A DNA stretch of 64,000 nucleotides from Hypholoma sublateritium FD-334 SS-4 (taxonomy: Eukaryota > Basidiomycota > Agaricomycetes > Agaricales > Strophariaceae): the NCBI GenBank assembly GCA_000827495.1, contig KN817581.1, positions 1-64,000 of the forward strand. Reading direction: 5' to 3'. Below, piece by piece: positions 11,182-24,480 of this stretch; the stretch's first letter is position 1, and every line of letters starts with the position of its first letter. The position numbers and the translations under genes are program-made. Under the pieces are notes generated by a model. The model was not told where the DNA came from, searched no databases, and saw only the letters and a list, made by a program, of their open reading frames with translations.

Positions 11182-13216
11182 ATGCGTGTCGACGGCCCAG
11201 TCGCACTGACAATCGCGGGATCGGACTCGAGCGGCGGCGCAGGGATCCAAGCGGACTTGAAGACATTCGCCGCGCACGGGTGCTACGGGACCAGCGTCAT
11301 CACCGCGCTCACGGCGCAGAACACCGTCGGCGTCCAGGGAGTGCATGCTTGTCCGCCTGAATTCGTCGCGAAGCAAGTACGGTACTGCTTTCTTGATCAA
11401 TTCTCGCAATAACCGTTGGATTCTGCAGATAACGTCGGTCCTAGATGACTTGGATGTGCGCGCTATCAAGACGGGCATGCTTTACGACGCGGAGACCGTC
11501 AAGGCCGTCGCTGGACTTCTCAAAACACGCTTTTCTTCCGAATTATCGTCACCACTACCCCTGGTGTGCGACCCAGTCTGTGTCTCGACCTCTGGACACA
11601 GTCTACTGCATGAAGATGCGATCGAAGTTTTAATTTCCCAGCTTTTTCCGCTGTCAACTTTAATAACGCCCAATAAATCGGAAGCCGAGCTACTTCTGTC
11701 GCACTTTGGCGACAGCACGCCAATTCACGACTTGGAAGCGATGCTGAGCAGTGCACAGAAACTGTTATCTCTTGGACCCAAAGCAGTCCTCCTGAAAGGT
11801 GGCCACCATTCCATCACAATGCCAGATATCGTTAGAATCCGACAAAAAAACGGCTGCCCAAAAATAATCAAACACGACCTCCCAAGCGACAACATGGAAA
11901 TACTTCTTGTCGGTGCCCCGAACTACGACGACATAGAACTCGTCGTGGACGTTCTCTACCAGATTGACGGCAGTCTGACGTTATTTGTTCGCCCGTGGAT
12001 CCAGTCGACCAGCACACATGGCACAGGGTGCACTCTGAGTTCTGCAATTACGTCTGAACTCGCGAAAGGCATACCGCGTACGTCTTGCTACAAATCGAAC
12101 CATGTTTTCTGTTTCCAATCAACGCAGTCGAACAGGCTGTGGACAACGCAACCATGTACACATACCACGGGATTCAGAGTGCTACTCCAATGGGAAGAGG
12201 CTATGGACCATTGAACCATTTCCATCGGTTCACAACTATACTAATTCCTCAGTAGGTCTTCGCCTCGTATTCCGACAATGCGGTTAGCTGATTGATATTT
12301 GTACAGACCAACCCCGGCAAACCCATACCCATTTACCCATATGCTAATCGAAAGCAACGCCAAAGAGTGGAAAGAATACGTCGAGCATGACTTTGTCCGC
12401 CAGCTCGGAAAGGGAACGCTAGATCGCGCGCACTTCATCCACTTTGTCAAGTCTGTGCTCACCAATGACATCCTACACCCAGAAATGTTGATTGTTTTCC
12501 TTAGACAAGATTACCACTATCTCAAATATTATGCTCGGGCGTATGCGTGAGCCGCCACCCTCACCTGTGTCTGCGCCAGTCTAATGCCTCAAAGACTGCT
12601 AGCGGCTAAAAGCACAACGTTCGGCCAAATTGACAGCTGCACGAAGACCATATCAAACGTACTGCACGAAATCGGGAATCACAAAGCCTTCTGTGCGACG
12701 TTCGGCATCACTGAACAGGATCTGGAGACTACCAACGAGGCCGGGGCGACGATTGCGTACGGAGCGTATATAATTGATATCGGGTTGCAGGGTACGTCTC
12801 AACTTTCTGTCGGGGAAGTAATACTTGCCAACATGACCGCTTGGTAGGTGACTCGACGCGGCTGATGATGGCCCTCATGGCATGTCTGCTGGGCTACGGT
12901 GAGGTTGGCCTGTGGCTTAAGAAGCAAAGTACCCTACCGGATACTTGGGTTAAATTGGAAGACAATCCCTACAGACATTGGATGGAAGAATATGCTGGGG
13001 AAATGTATCAAGGTGCCGTACGGATAGGCCTAGGTGCGTCTGTGGATAACCAACGAGCACAGCATATTAACCCTGTTGGATATAGATGCGCTGGAAGCGT
13101 GTGCCGTTGCTGACCCGCCGTCTGCGGTGAGATTCAAGGAGTGGCAAGCGGTTTGGGCAAAATGTACGAGGTTGGAGAAGGGGTTCTGGGACATGGCAAT
13201 GGAGTTGAGAGGTTAG
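11182..13216 (+). CDS. THI20: Bifunctional HMP/HMP-P kinase - TenA thiaminase-II protein, 555 aa
   Basis: Eight exons (11182-11376, 11429-12077, 12128-12251, 12307-12450, 12505-12546, 12595-12791, 12848-13033, 13086-13216) give 1668 nt, in frame. Residues 1 to about 320 are the ThiD-like kinase, which phosphorylates hydroxymethylpyrimidine and its monophosphate for thiamine synthesis. It shows the substrate motif [18 protein letters not shown] near residue 10, the CDPV segment, and the anion-hole motif [10 protein letters not shown] near residue 262. About residues 330-555 are a TenA/thiaminase-II domain ([13 protein letters not shown], then [11 protein letters not shown] with the likely nucleophilic Cys). 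That domain salvages the pyrimidine from degraded thiamine. This kinase-TenA fusion matches yeast Thi20/Thi21 architecture. The first Met in frame at 11182 is the start. The gene is convergent with NTH1, leaving 62 bp between stop codons. The protein should be cytosolic. Confidence 0.95.
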
Positions 13217-13278
13217 AACATAGGAATATATTATAGGTATGGGATATATTGGGATATATAGATGGTGAGATCTCGCAA
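13217..13278. terminator. Convergent 3' ends of THI20 and NTH1
   Basis: Only 62 bp separate the stop codons of two convergent genes. It is AT-rich, with several TATA-like runs that could serve as polyadenylation signals in either direction. The two transcripts must overlap or end back to back. Confidence 0.4.
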
Positions 13279-14715
13279 CTATGACTTCGGCATATATGTC
13301 TCTTCTTCGGCTTCTTCCAGTGCGATTTCAACCTCTGGGGGTGATTCTTTGGTTTCTAAATATACAATGGCTTTGCGATTCTTCCCGTCCACGACACGAG
13401 CGCTGGGGCAAAGACGTTTCTTGCTGAGAGCACACTCGTCACATCTAGGGGAGGCTGGAACACAAATCACCTACTCAAGGTCAAGGACTCTATTCATACA
13501 GGACGACGTAGGTTTGCGCACCTGTCCAAAGCCCACCATCATATGGTTGATATCAGCGTAAAGTTCCTTTGGAAGCCAAGACTGTAAATTCAGCCTGATA
13601 CAAAGTAAATGAGAATGTGACATTAACTAGAACAACGTGTTTACCGTGTCTGCTCCGGTGACTTTGTTGGCGGTTTATGCCATCCAAGGAGATTCGTGAT
13701 CCTGTGGACATGGACGTCGACGCCGATTCCATCAGTGCTAAATTATACCCATAGCCATCAGGCTCTCTTGGGCACTTCGATTTTACTGCAAACACGCACA
13801 TGTTCCATGCCACTTGGAGAGTAAGGAAGGCCATCTTCGGGCCAACACCTGGAAGCGCGCATAGTTTGTCCACTGTGTCGGGTACATCCGAGTCGAATTT
13901 ATCGCGGAGCATGATGGCCGCGTTTTTGAGGTACCTACAAGGCAAACCGGCGCCAGCTTAAACACTGTACAAATAAGAAAAAAAGTCAATTAACCCGTGC
14001 TTTTTGTTGTGATAGCCCACTGTCTTGATGGCTTCGTGGATGACCTCCTCGTCTGCAGCTATCATGCCTTCGATAGTTATACTCCCGCCGAGTGCCTTGC
14101 GTAACTTTATGACGGCAGCATGCATTACTTCGTCTTTAGTACTCGAAGACAACTGGAGAGCCACTAGCGTAGAATAACGCTTGTTCTAAGCTCACTCGTT
14201 AAATCAGAGTGCGCGCGCGGTCGCAATAGACGCACCCTAGGTTCTGTCTCTTCAAGCTGCGCTCTTTGACACCCCATAGTGTCGACGGGAGCAATGAACC
14301 GCGCCCTCATCTCCTTGATTGTGTTGTAGGTCTCTCGCCAGTTCGGCGGCTCAGGATGCGGCGTGCTCAGCACCTGCGGTATCGGCTTAGCCTTCTTCGG
14401 CGACTCAGACGTTGCAGCGCGTTTGGCGGGCGACGATTTTGACGCGGCCTTCTTCTGCTTTGGCTCCGACTTGACGGCGGCCTTGCGCTTCCTTGGAGTT
14501 GGGGTGCTTGCCGACGGCGTGTATTCCAGGTCTTCGACGTCTTCAAGGATGGAATCTTCTCTTTTCACTTCCTTTTTCGCGCGCTTTGAGCGGCGCGGGG
14601 TGTCATCTGGGTCGTCTGCTGCTTCGAAGAGCGTTACTTGGGAATTGAAGACGCTGACGCGCGAGGTCAGATTGGTTGGACTTCGCGCGGACGCTGTTCG
14701 TTTTGTGGCAGACAT
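13279..14715 (-). CDS. NTH1: Endonuclease III homologue (bifunctional DNA glycosylase/AP lyase), 381 aa
   Basis: Exons 14715-14232, 14163-13995, 13934-13800, 13737-13645, 13594-13522 and 13470-13279 give 1146 nt, in frame. The first 110 residues are a basic Ser/Pro/Lys-rich tail with nuclear signals ([14 protein letters not shown]). The HhH-GPD glycosylase core follows, with LSSSTKDEV and the helix-hairpin-helix LPGVGPKMA, whose Lys is the expected Schiff-base nucleophile. [17 protein letters not shown] carries the catalytic Asp. Near the C-terminus is the iron-sulfur loop [19 protein letters not shown]. Its last spacing is Cys-x7-Cys rather than the usual Cys-x5-Cys. The enzyme excises oxidised pyrimidines in base-excision repair, in nucleus and mitochondria in related fungi. 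One splice site (14231) was chosen at GTCTAT rather than the nearby GTGCGT because only it keeps the frame into the LSSSTKD motif. Confidence 0.93.
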
Positions 14716-15004
14716 GATCGCGAGGTTTACAATACGAAGGCAAGCCGTTGTGGGAAACGCAGAGCCAAGAAAGTTTGTGGCAGCTATAGGAAGATTCCCG
14801 CAGTTCAGTAGTTATACGAGTGGCCGACGTGGTAGTACGAGAGTGAGAAGCAGTTGGTGGTGCGCACCCAAAGAATTTGTCATCTGATCAGGGACACAGT
14901 TATTTTGGAACTCTCAATGAATTTGCAGATTTGAGGGACGCGATAAAAGTTAACATGATATAAGTATATGCTGCAACTTTTCCGAAACTTCTGCTGAACC
15001 GATT

Positions 15005-16467
<1,463 letters not shown>

Positions 16468-16537
16468 AATGTAAATATGCTTTGTTGCTAACCATCACCG
16501 CTCACCGCCTAAACTTGGTCTGCCCAGGACCAAGGAT
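16468..16537. promoter_or_regulatory. Bidirectional promoter MSW1/MAK10
   Basis: The divergent housekeeping pair is separated by only 70-163 bp, depending on the MSW1 start. Both promoters and 5' UTRs must sit here. No TATA box is visible, in contrast to the secreted-protein family in this window. Confidence 0.4.
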
Positions 16538-19373
16538 ATGGTTGATAACACCGGTCCCGACTGGGAAATGCCAGGAGGCGGATATGACTTCGAGGATGTG
16601 TTCGACCTCTTCTTGGAAGCCTCTCAAGGTGTGTGGCCACAAACAATCTTCACCGCACGCGATGGCACCGATCTTGGCCCTTTTTCCGCGTCAGAAATGG
16701 TGTCCGAAGGTGTGATGCTCATGGACGGCTTCACATTACAGGACGCAATGAGCGCTCTTGAGGTTGGTTAGATGCGGTCATATTGGGCGCGCTCCGACTG
16801 AACTCTGTGCGCCGTGATAGATTGGCGAACCACGTCTGGATAGCGGGCTCATCGTCGAAGAACAAATACGGCCTCCTTTTGATGCCATGACACTTCTATT
16901 GCCCGAGGAACTATGTTGGATTTTGGACCGAGCATTGGCATACGAGGTACTGCCTTTGTGTCCACCCAACCTCAGTTTCGTTGATTAAATTCACAGACTG
17001 AATTTCACGCCGGAAATTTTCTAGCCCACACAATCCACACTCTTCTATACGTCCACCATCTAAATGACATTGATCCAGAAATCATGCCGCATATGATAAC
17101 TCGAAGAAACGATCCTACCCGCCCGCTCGAATTGGTGACAATCGTGCTCAGAGCCGCCGTTCAAGGCTTACTGAAATGCTGTGATATGGCTTGGAGAGAG
17201 CTGGCGCGAGGTGGCGCCTATGATGTTTGCTCACTTCCTCGACATCTCAGAGTTTTAGCTAAACTTTGACAGACAGAAGACTGGCAAAGTGATAAATGCG
17301 ATGTCCTCCTCCTCGAGGGCATGCCTGTACTGTATGCTCTGTCGCAACTCGATGAGGCCATAGAATGGATCTCGACCACTTCAAAAGGTTTGTTTTCTTT
17401 CTCGCGGTGATGATCATATCTCAAGTACACAGTCCCCATACGTTGGAAGGTGGCATTGAGAGCAAGATTACTCCTGCGAAAGGTTTGTCGCCCCATCGAT
17501 AATTATCGGCGAACTGCCACTCACCTCCATGAATGTATGTAGAGTCTTCTCCAGGTCATGAGCACCGACCCTACGAAAAACCGATTCGATTTCCAGCATG
17601 CCGTCATCACCGGCAAAGACCATTTGAAACTTGTGGAATCATGTCCACCAATAGACTGCGAAGATGATTCCCCGGCGCAACTAGCCTTCGATCCGTATAT
17701 TGGTCGGCGACTACAAACGGCAACGCCAATCCGTGTCGTCCCTCCGCCCTCATTTGAGGATACTTGTAGGACCGTCGCTTACTTCTTTGACGGACTCCAA
17801 GAGGTTGGTCTACTGGAGACTGTTGAGGAGCTGAATACATGGCAGGTACGCTCAGGAGGAAATTTTCGGAATACGTTGTGACTCTCCTCCCTCAGCTTGT
17901 AGGCGATCTACGTCAATGGCTACCTGAACCACCTTTGCGTGTTCCCTACATACGATCTTTAACTCAGGTATGCTCATCCGTGTCAGCGTATCTTATGGTC
18001 TCAAATATGTCGGCAGACCACATTCTATGATGGATTTTTGGTGTTGAACAAATACTCTTTCGAGTGGCTGGCCAACCGTTTCTTCTATGAAACAATCGGC
18101 ATTAATTACGACTGGATACGTGCCACTGTCGTTGGCAGGTGGACAGGCGAGGAGGAGCCTCCGTTGAAGAAGCTGGAACATCATCTATATAAAGTAGGTG
18201 ATAGTTTATCCCTTCGCGAAGCTGAGCTGATGATGTAAATCCACAGTTAATCACCCCTCATTTCAGAGCTCTATGGTATAATCCCCCGCGACGGCGTCGC
18301 CATTTCATGAAAGCAGTGGTGACTTGGCACGGACTCTATGATATCCTCTTACAGATTAAAGACAATACTGATTTGACTGTACGTTTGCATTTCCTCTCAT
18401 TGGTTGGTATCCTAGTTGGCGCTGACAAAAACACTCAGGATCTCCCACATAATCACCCCTTACATCAACTCCCTTCTGCTGCTCTGCTCTGGCGCCTTGC
18501 TATTGTCCGTGACATTGTCTTATCAGGAGTTCAACTCGAGCTATACGCTCCAGGAGAAAGATCTTTTGCATATTGGTACGCAGCTCAAGTTATCGATGCA
18601 CACTTAGAAATCCTGGATAATATGCTGCCGGTTGTACGGAAAGGTTCGCTTCCTTCAATCTGCAATTTCCCCTTCGCTTACGCCTTTACAGGACTTCCAA
18701 TTCATGAAGAAATGACGTACCAAATTCAACTTCTTACCGCACTGCAATCTCTATGCAACGCATCTGCTTTAGTGAGCCTCATCTAATCATACCATTTTCA
18801 TGGCTGATTGGCGTCCCGCAGATTACCATGCCATTGATGACCTTTGACTGGGATGAGACGCGATCAAATTTCTTCCGGCGATACAAGTGGGCATTTCGGG
18901 CAGAATACGATCTGTTCGAAGCGCCCGACGTCGTTACTCCAGAAATGCACAGGTTCATTCGTGCATGTGGGGGGCTGATTCGGGTTCGTTGCATGCTATA
19001 TTTTACCGCCACTGCTCGAGTGCTCATATCACTGTTTAACTAGGATGTTGACAACCCTACCCCGACGGAATCCATCGAACTTGCGCGGGCTATCCTCACT
19101 GGTCTTGTTGATACACATGATACAGGTGGCTGGGCGGGGCTTTGGGCCAAGGATAGGATGCAGGTGCATAGGGTTCCTCCATATCCTACGTGCTGTCTAA
19201 CAAATATGCCATAGCTTGTCCATAACTTAATCTCTGTCTGTGACAACCTCCATGGACTGCCCAGCACCTCTGGGGAGATGAGCACATTCGATGCGAAGAC
19301 GCTCAAGTGGGATCCAGCAGTACACCCTTGGTTTCCGTCGGTCAAGGCCACTGAAGCAACACTTTCAGGGTAG
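16538..19373 (+). CDS. MAK10: NatC N-terminal acetyltransferase auxiliary subunit (Mak10/Naa35), 733 aa
   Basis: Thirteen exons rebuild to 2202 nt without a frame break: 16538-16762, 16821-16946, 16997-17224, 17273-17387, 17433-17482, 17543-17845, 17896-17967, 18017-18193, 18247-18378, 18439-18771, 18822-18983, 19044-19163, 19215-19373. The N-terminal Mak10 signature spans the first splice site: LMDGFTLQDAMSALE joined to IGEPRLDSGLI, equivalent to the AMSAIE-x-MDPKMDAGM motif of Naa35. The rest is helical, with recognisable family segments such as TTFYDGFLVLNKYSFEWLAN. Naa35 scaffolds the Naa30 catalytic subunit and Naa38 on the ribosome, so that proteins starting Met-Leu, Met-Ile, Met-Phe and similar are acetylated. 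Intron 6 uses the acceptor at 17895 rather than the downstream TAG, because only that keeps WQLVGDLRQW in frame. Confidence 0.92.
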
Positions 19374-19627
19374 TCTTGTGTCTATGCATGCCACATAGTT
19401 TCCATCCTGCAACACGTCCTACTTCAATTCAGTCCAGTTACTGAACTGAAATAGGTATATTTGTTACTTCTTATGTACGGAATATAATCAGCACGATATC
19501 CATTTCTCAAAGGATCCGACTACATGCAATCATCCGGGTATACGTAAAGAAAGGTATTTTCAGCCATTCCACCTGCACATCTCATAGACGGGTATGACAC
19601 AACCCGCAATTACATCCATTGGATGCT

Positions 19628-20453
19628 TTACAACGAGATGATCGAAGCAAGGTCGGTGAGTCCAGGAATGGGGACTAAAGTTACGAGCGTCGGGATGAGG
19701 CCGCCAATGAGACCCGGCGCGAGGTCAGTGATCAAGACAAGGACATCTGCAACGACGGTACTGGTAAGAGTCATGTTAGTGGTCTTCAATAAGCAGGTAC
19801 GATGAATGAAGCGCACCCAATCTCCTCAACCAGAGGAGTGAGGATAGGGCCGAGAGGAGTAATGGCAATGACATTAGCTACAAGAGCAATGACCGTGAAA
19901 AGCAGCTAATTAAAAGGCAGAAAATTAATAAAAGATTTCAAGCTGGACGGTGGCGGCAGGCTTACTTGAAGAAGGGGCGCGAGGACACCGATAATCGAGT
20001 TGATGCTGGCCAGCGACTGGACAAGGGTGACAGGGCTCGCGGCGATCGCGGTCAATTGAGCCTTGACGGATTGAACTTCGGAAAGGACAGCGTTGAGGCT
20101 CCTCGTGACGAGCTCCTGGTTGATGTCGGCCTTGTTGGCCACGGCGGTCTCTACAATCAATATTCGAACGTGAGGTAATACGATGAGATGCTACTTCACG
20201 CACGCAGGGTCTTCAGAATAGGTGTCAAGTTCGTCGACGCGTTTTCGAAGATCTGCTGGAAGGAGGCCGTGGTGGGAGCAGCGGCGGTCGAGGCGGTGCT
20301 CTCAGCGTCGGGCGCGCGCCTCATGGGCATAGCGAGAGCTGCATTGTCGACGCGGGCAGCGAGAGAGTTGGAGGCCGACTCAGGCACGGGGACAGCGAAG
20401 GCGGACGCGGCGAAGACCAGAGCGACGAACGGTGCGAAGGATTGGAAAAGCAT
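19628..20453 (-). CDS. Secreted protein family member A (divergent), 218 aa
   Basis: Exons 20453-20204, 20150-19966, 19905-19817 and 19760-19628 (250, 185, 89, 133 nt) close in frame with intron phases 1, 0, 2, the same layout as members C to I. The N-terminus is a clear signal peptide (MLFQSFAPFVALVFAASAFA) followed by a propeptide-like stretch with an Arg-Arg pair (MPMRRAPDAES). The mature part is amphipathic to hydrophobic (SINSIIGVLAPLLQ, PLGPILTPLVEEIG, LIGGLIPTLVTLVPIPGL) and lacks Cys. Sequence identity to the other members is low, and helices such as NQELVTRSLNAVLSEVQSVK are unlike them. The shared gene structure, the exon-3 PLGPILTPLV motif and the LTPIL motif at the end of exon 1 suggest common ancestry. 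The function is unknown; secretion or wall association is the only inference. Confidence 0.75.
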
Positions 20454-20564
20454 CTTGTAGATTCGAAAGGAATGTGGGTGTCGGTTGGACGAGTATGAAA
20501 GCACCGAAGTCGATAAAGGCAGGTAGGCAAGCAGCTCGATATGTTTTCCGGATTTGCAGCACCA

Positions 20565-20572
20565 TATTTATA
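20565..20572 (-). promoter_or_regulatory. TATA box of member A
   Basis: TATAAATA on the minus strand, about 112 bp upstream of the ATG at 20453. It is the most distant and least canonical TATA of the family. Confidence 0.5.
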
Positions 20573-21318
20573 TGTGAGTGCACGGAGGTGGACGGGAATG
20601 AGAAACCGAGCTCCGTAAGGCGTGGATTTACGCGGGCAGCTTCTAGCGCGGCTTGGAAGTGGAAGCGAATAGCTCCAACATTCATGTTACCTCACTAGAC
20701 ATTTGGGGTGTTGCACTTTTCCCATCGTAACCAGGTGGATTCCTGCGCTGTCCATCAGCCTGGCCGCCATGATCTTTGCGTCATCTTTCAAGTCTTTGAG
20801 CAATCGATGGTTGGGGAGTGTGACCATTGATAACTGCAATATTGCGCCACATTTGTGGGTAGCGCGCCAATAGGCGCCAGTCTTATCCAACTTGGACTTG
20901 AAGGGAGGTGTAGTTCATGGAGCAACTTGACATTGAATGAAGCTGGAATGAAGTTGAAAATATACTGATTTGAAAGGGAGATCATGTATTTTAAATCGTA
21001 CAACTTCTTGAAGTCTTTGGTCTCTCCGACGAATTGTTAGTATCCATAAAGTTCCGTCGAATAGCCATAAAGTATGAGCGGCAAATGAGCGGACAAAGTC
21101 AAGATCGAAGAGAGTGTTGACTCGGAGACTGGAGTTGACTCGGAGCTGGCGGGTTGGGGAGCACGTGTCCGGGCCGAGGCGGCGCGGCGGATCTTGTCTC
21201 AATCCGCGGCCGCGCGGCGCGCGCCTAAAATGCAGGGTCAGCTTGCTTGCTTTGCTCCATGACACGACTTCCGGGTCGACTTGCTTCGCACAACTTCTAG
21301 AACCCACACACAATTAAT
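20573..21318. other. Intergenic between member A and the 21.3-kb gene
   Basis: No supported gene. The stretch 21160-21230 is GC-rich, with many CGCG motifs, next to the start of the downstream gene and is probably its promoter region. Confidence 0.4.
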
Positions 21319-22191
21319 ATGTCGCCAAATGGAACCGATGCGAATGGCTTAAGCGCGAAGCCGGTTCCGCGCGCGTTAACATCGAAACAAGAGCGGAGAC
21401 TAGTCGACTTCCTGGACGAAACGTTTTTGCAGTTGACACGGAACTTCAAGAAACGGTGCGTCAACTGATTATGCGCCCACCAGCGCCTTTTTCCCTGACG
21501 AGAATCTGCCAGCTCCGAGGCATCGTCCAAGGCCCAGACCCTCCCTGCATATCTCGAAGAAACACGCCATATCCTAGCTCTCATTCTCCAAATACCCCCG
21601 ATAGACCCCTCGACCAGCCTTCGAACTGCCTACCTTCTCCGCCTTACTGGAGACTCACTTGGGTCTATTCCAGGCTACAAGATTGGGACTGGGGACGGCG
21701 TTCGCGAGATACTCCAAGACCTAGCGGATTTTCTGGATGATTTAGATCAAGCATGGGTCGCCGTTCTGAAAGGCCAAGTGTGGGATCCGCGCACCGCAGA
21801 GGGAGTCGATCTAAATATGTCAGCGGACGTCGAGATAGCCACCCATGCAGCTTCAGATCCTTCCAACACAAGCAACACGGACTCTAGCGCTCTTCCCCGC
21901 CCTCTCAAATCGTCGCCTCCCAGCCAAACTGACCTCACACGGCTGCGAAGTTTGTTGCTCAGCGGAGAGTCCGCGCTCGAGGACTGGATGTCAAACGACG
22001 GCGCGCAAGGGGACGAAGCTGCGCCCGACGAATCGGAAGATGTGTCTACCATGCTTGATCGCCTTGGCCTGCTCGATGACTTTGATTCGCTGTTTGCGCG
22101 GACTTTTGGTCTTCTAGGGGAATTCGGCGGTGACAACAGCGCACAGGACCTCAATTCCGATCTGGCCGATACTATGGAACTTGACCTGTGA
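21319..22191 (+). CDS. Uncharacterised conserved-looking protein, 2 exons, 271 aa
   Basis: Exons 21319-21455 and 21513-22191 are joined by a 57-nt intron (GTGCGT...TGCCAG), giving 816 nt in frame. The first half is helical and ordered: RRLVDFLDETFLQLTRNFKKR, STSLRTAYLLRLTGDSLGSI, VREILQDLADFLDDLDQAWV. The second half is acidic and low in complexity, ending in alternating Asp/Leu-rich segments (MLDRLGLLDDFDSLFARTFG, DLADTMELDL). There is no signal peptide or membrane span. I do not recognise the family. The acidic Leu-rich tail could be a protein-interaction or activation segment, but that is a guess. Confidence 0.7.
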
Positions 22192-22439
22192 ACCTGTGAA
22201 CCTCTGGATGCATCGCACGGCCCCCCTCAAATGCCCGTATGAAACGATGCCGTTGAAATACATCAACCTAATCTTCATCCACATATTCGTGTCTCCACCA
22301 TCCGATGAAATACCTTCATCAGCCTGACATGCATAGATCTGTGCTATGCATAGTGTCTCACCCCCACCTCCGCCTTACAGCCGTCGCTGGGATCCGTCAT
22401 CTCAATACAAATCTGGCCCTGGGCTATTCACATCAGTAC

Positions 22440-24480
22440 ATACGCTAACCCTCGGACTTGCGACATTCATAATCCAGACCACGACCGCGAGTATCAACAA
22501 GCAGCGAAACCAGCCTCATATGTCCAACAGGGGTCGGCATCTCCAGGATGCGGGCGCTCGTTGCATAGAGCAGGCTCGATTAGCCCCTCCGCGACGGCGA
22601 CCTCCCACAATTCCGGGGCGTCTGTTTTCCAACGCTGCGCGAAGTCTGAGCTTATGCGCATTGTCCAGCCATCTCCGAGCACGCGTTTGCGCCACCGCAT
22701 GACGCGCAGGGCGCGGGGAAAGTTGAGGTAGTCGTGGGTGCCGTACGCGGGCGCGGTGTAGAACATGTGGCTGGGTGACACGCCGCTGGACGGCCAAAGC
22801 GGGAGCAGCGAGGATGCTTTCACCATCACTTCGGAATGGCGTACGTAGTTCGGCTCGGCTTCCCTGTACTCCCGAACGATTACGAGCTGCGATATGGTGC
22901 GCGTCGCGTGCGCAAGGGAGGTGACGCATTGTAGATCGTCGTACAGGTCCCGAGGGCAATTGACCAGAGCGAGTAGTTCTAGCGAGGGAAACATCGGTGG
23001 GTTTGTGTCGTGCACAAAACTGTTGCCCCATGGAAAATGCCAGTCCTGGTTGATCGCGAGGTGTTTGAGTCGAGGCGCGCGCAAGGACCACAGCCATTGT
23101 GCACTTGCCGAAATGCGCAAATACTGGAGGTTGGGCGCCACAACCATTTCGGTGGCCATCGCTGAAGCGGCTGTTGGTGTTCTACCAAAAACATACCCGG
23201 AGATGGTCAGGGCTGTGATATTGGGAAAGTTTGAAAAGATGGAGAGAAACGAGTCCCAGGAGATGTTCCACTGGCCCAAGCCATGCAGTTGGAGGACGGA
23301 CAGAGATGCGCGGCACACCTTTCCGAAGTTTGGCTGGGGTATATTGACCGCTGCGTCCATCCGCAGTGCCACTAACCGGGGCGTGCTTGCCACATCGCTA
23401 ATCATACGGACGATATCCGTGTTCATCCACAGCAAGTATCCATGGCCCCGGGAGCAACCTATGTCAAGCGTCTCGAGATTGCTGTAGTTAAATCTGTGGG
23501 GCGAGTCTGCGTCCGGCGAATGCTGTTGGGGGACCCAGCCTATCTCGCTTTCCCGGCCGAGGGTGTAATGCCGGTCGAACGCCAGCGAGATCTTTCGCCA
23601 TCGTGAATTGTTGGTGCACCGGAGCATTCCAAGGATAATGGTAACGTCTTCAGCTGTCGAGAAGCACACCCATAGAGTCAACAAGTTAGACTGTGCCCGC
23701 TCCAGGTATGCATGATGCCTGGCCGTAAAATGTTGCCTGTCGTATTTCGAGAAGTAGTGGAACGTGGACCATAGTGCCGGATCTGCATGGCTGATACTGC
23801 GCCAGGCTCGACAGACGTGGGATATTGTCAGCTCTTGGCCCTCCTCGCGAGCAAAGTGGGATAATTCTTCGGCCTTGATGCCAGATCTTCTGTTCTGGCA
23901 GATGATGGGAGATGGGTGGCACGCAAAACTGAATATCAACATAGTGATCTCGCTCGGAATGGAGAAGATTGGCAAGATTGGCGGGCATGCGTCGTTGTCT
24001 TGTGTCTGATGGATAGTAATCTCAGTGTTTTCAAAGGGGTCCATGGCTTCGCTGCTCGCACTCCAGAGTCCACATATAACTGTCGGACAACTGTCGAATG
24101 AGCGATGATTAGCTGGATCTGAAAGTAAGCTTGAAGAATACCAGAAACACGGCGTACTTTGGAAGTATTATGTACCAGTTTGCCTCTCACCTTGAAACCA
24201 TCGAGATAATTCGTAAACGTGTTTTATGCAAAGGCAACGCAGAGGGTTTGGGATTTCAGGTTGAAGCGTTCAAAAGTCCGTCTGATTCTGGAGAGAAAGC
24301 AGATATTAATCTTTCTCAGCGCATCCCAATCTCACTAACTTGAACGTCAGGGAAATGTGGCAGAACTTGGCTAAAACGCTCTCGAATTTATTTGTGAGGG
24401 TGACTTGAAGGTGATGCGAGCTGCCTTGGGAAATAGCGTGGGATATTATTATAAAATATATGTACATCACGTGACTAACA
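22440..24480. repeat. Segmental duplication, copy 1 (F-box unit)
   Basis: This segment is matched by 24810-26850. Similarity covers the whole F-box gene. It also covers about 50 bp beyond the stop (CATTCATAATCCAGA versus CATTCATGATCCAGA) and several hundred bp upstream of the ATG (for example the GTGTTTTATGCAAAGGCAACG block near 24220). The offset is about 2.38 kb. Confidence 0.75.
22494..24044 (-). CDS. F-box/LRR-like protein 1, 516 aa
   Basis: Single exon. An F-box-like motif lies near residues 25-50 (ILPIFSIPSEITMLIFSFAC), with the second half of the motif near residues 78-96 (ISHVCRAWRSISHADPALWS). The remainder alternates short Leu/Ile-rich strands with charged helices (NLETLDIGC, LVALRMDAAVN, NLQYLRISASAQW, SLELLALVNCPRDLYD), as in LRR-type F-box proteins of Agaricomycetes. 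F-box proteins recruit substrates to SCF ubiquitin ligases; the substrate here is unknown. The neighbour at 24873-26411 is a paralogue over the full length, from tandem duplication. The first Met was chosen because the paralogue aligns from there. Confidence 0.85.
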   Translation of the reverse strand: MDPFENTEITIHQTQDNDACPPILPIFSIPSEITMLIFSFACHPSPIICQNRRSGIKAEELSHFAREEGQELTISHVCRAWRSISHADPALWSTFHYFSKYDRQHFTARHHAYLERAQSNLLTLWVCFSTAEDVTIILGMLRCTNNSRWRKISLAFDRHYTLGRESEIGWVPQQHSPDADSPHRFNYSNLETLDIGCSRGHGYLLWMNTDIVRMISDVASTPRLVALRMDAAVNIPQPNFGKVCRASLSVLQLHGLGQWNISWDSFLSIFSNFPNITALTISGYVFGRTPTAASAMATEMVVAPNLQYLRISASAQWLWSLRAPRLKHLAINQDWHFPWGNSFVHDTNPPMFPSLELLALVNCPRDLYDDLQCVTSLAHATRTISQLVIVREYREAEPNYVRHSEVMVKASSLLPLWPSSGVSPSHMFYTAPAYGTHDYLNFPRALRVMRWRKRVLGDGWTMRISSDFAQRWKTDAPELWEVAVAEGLIEPALCNERPHPGDADPCWTYEAGFAAC

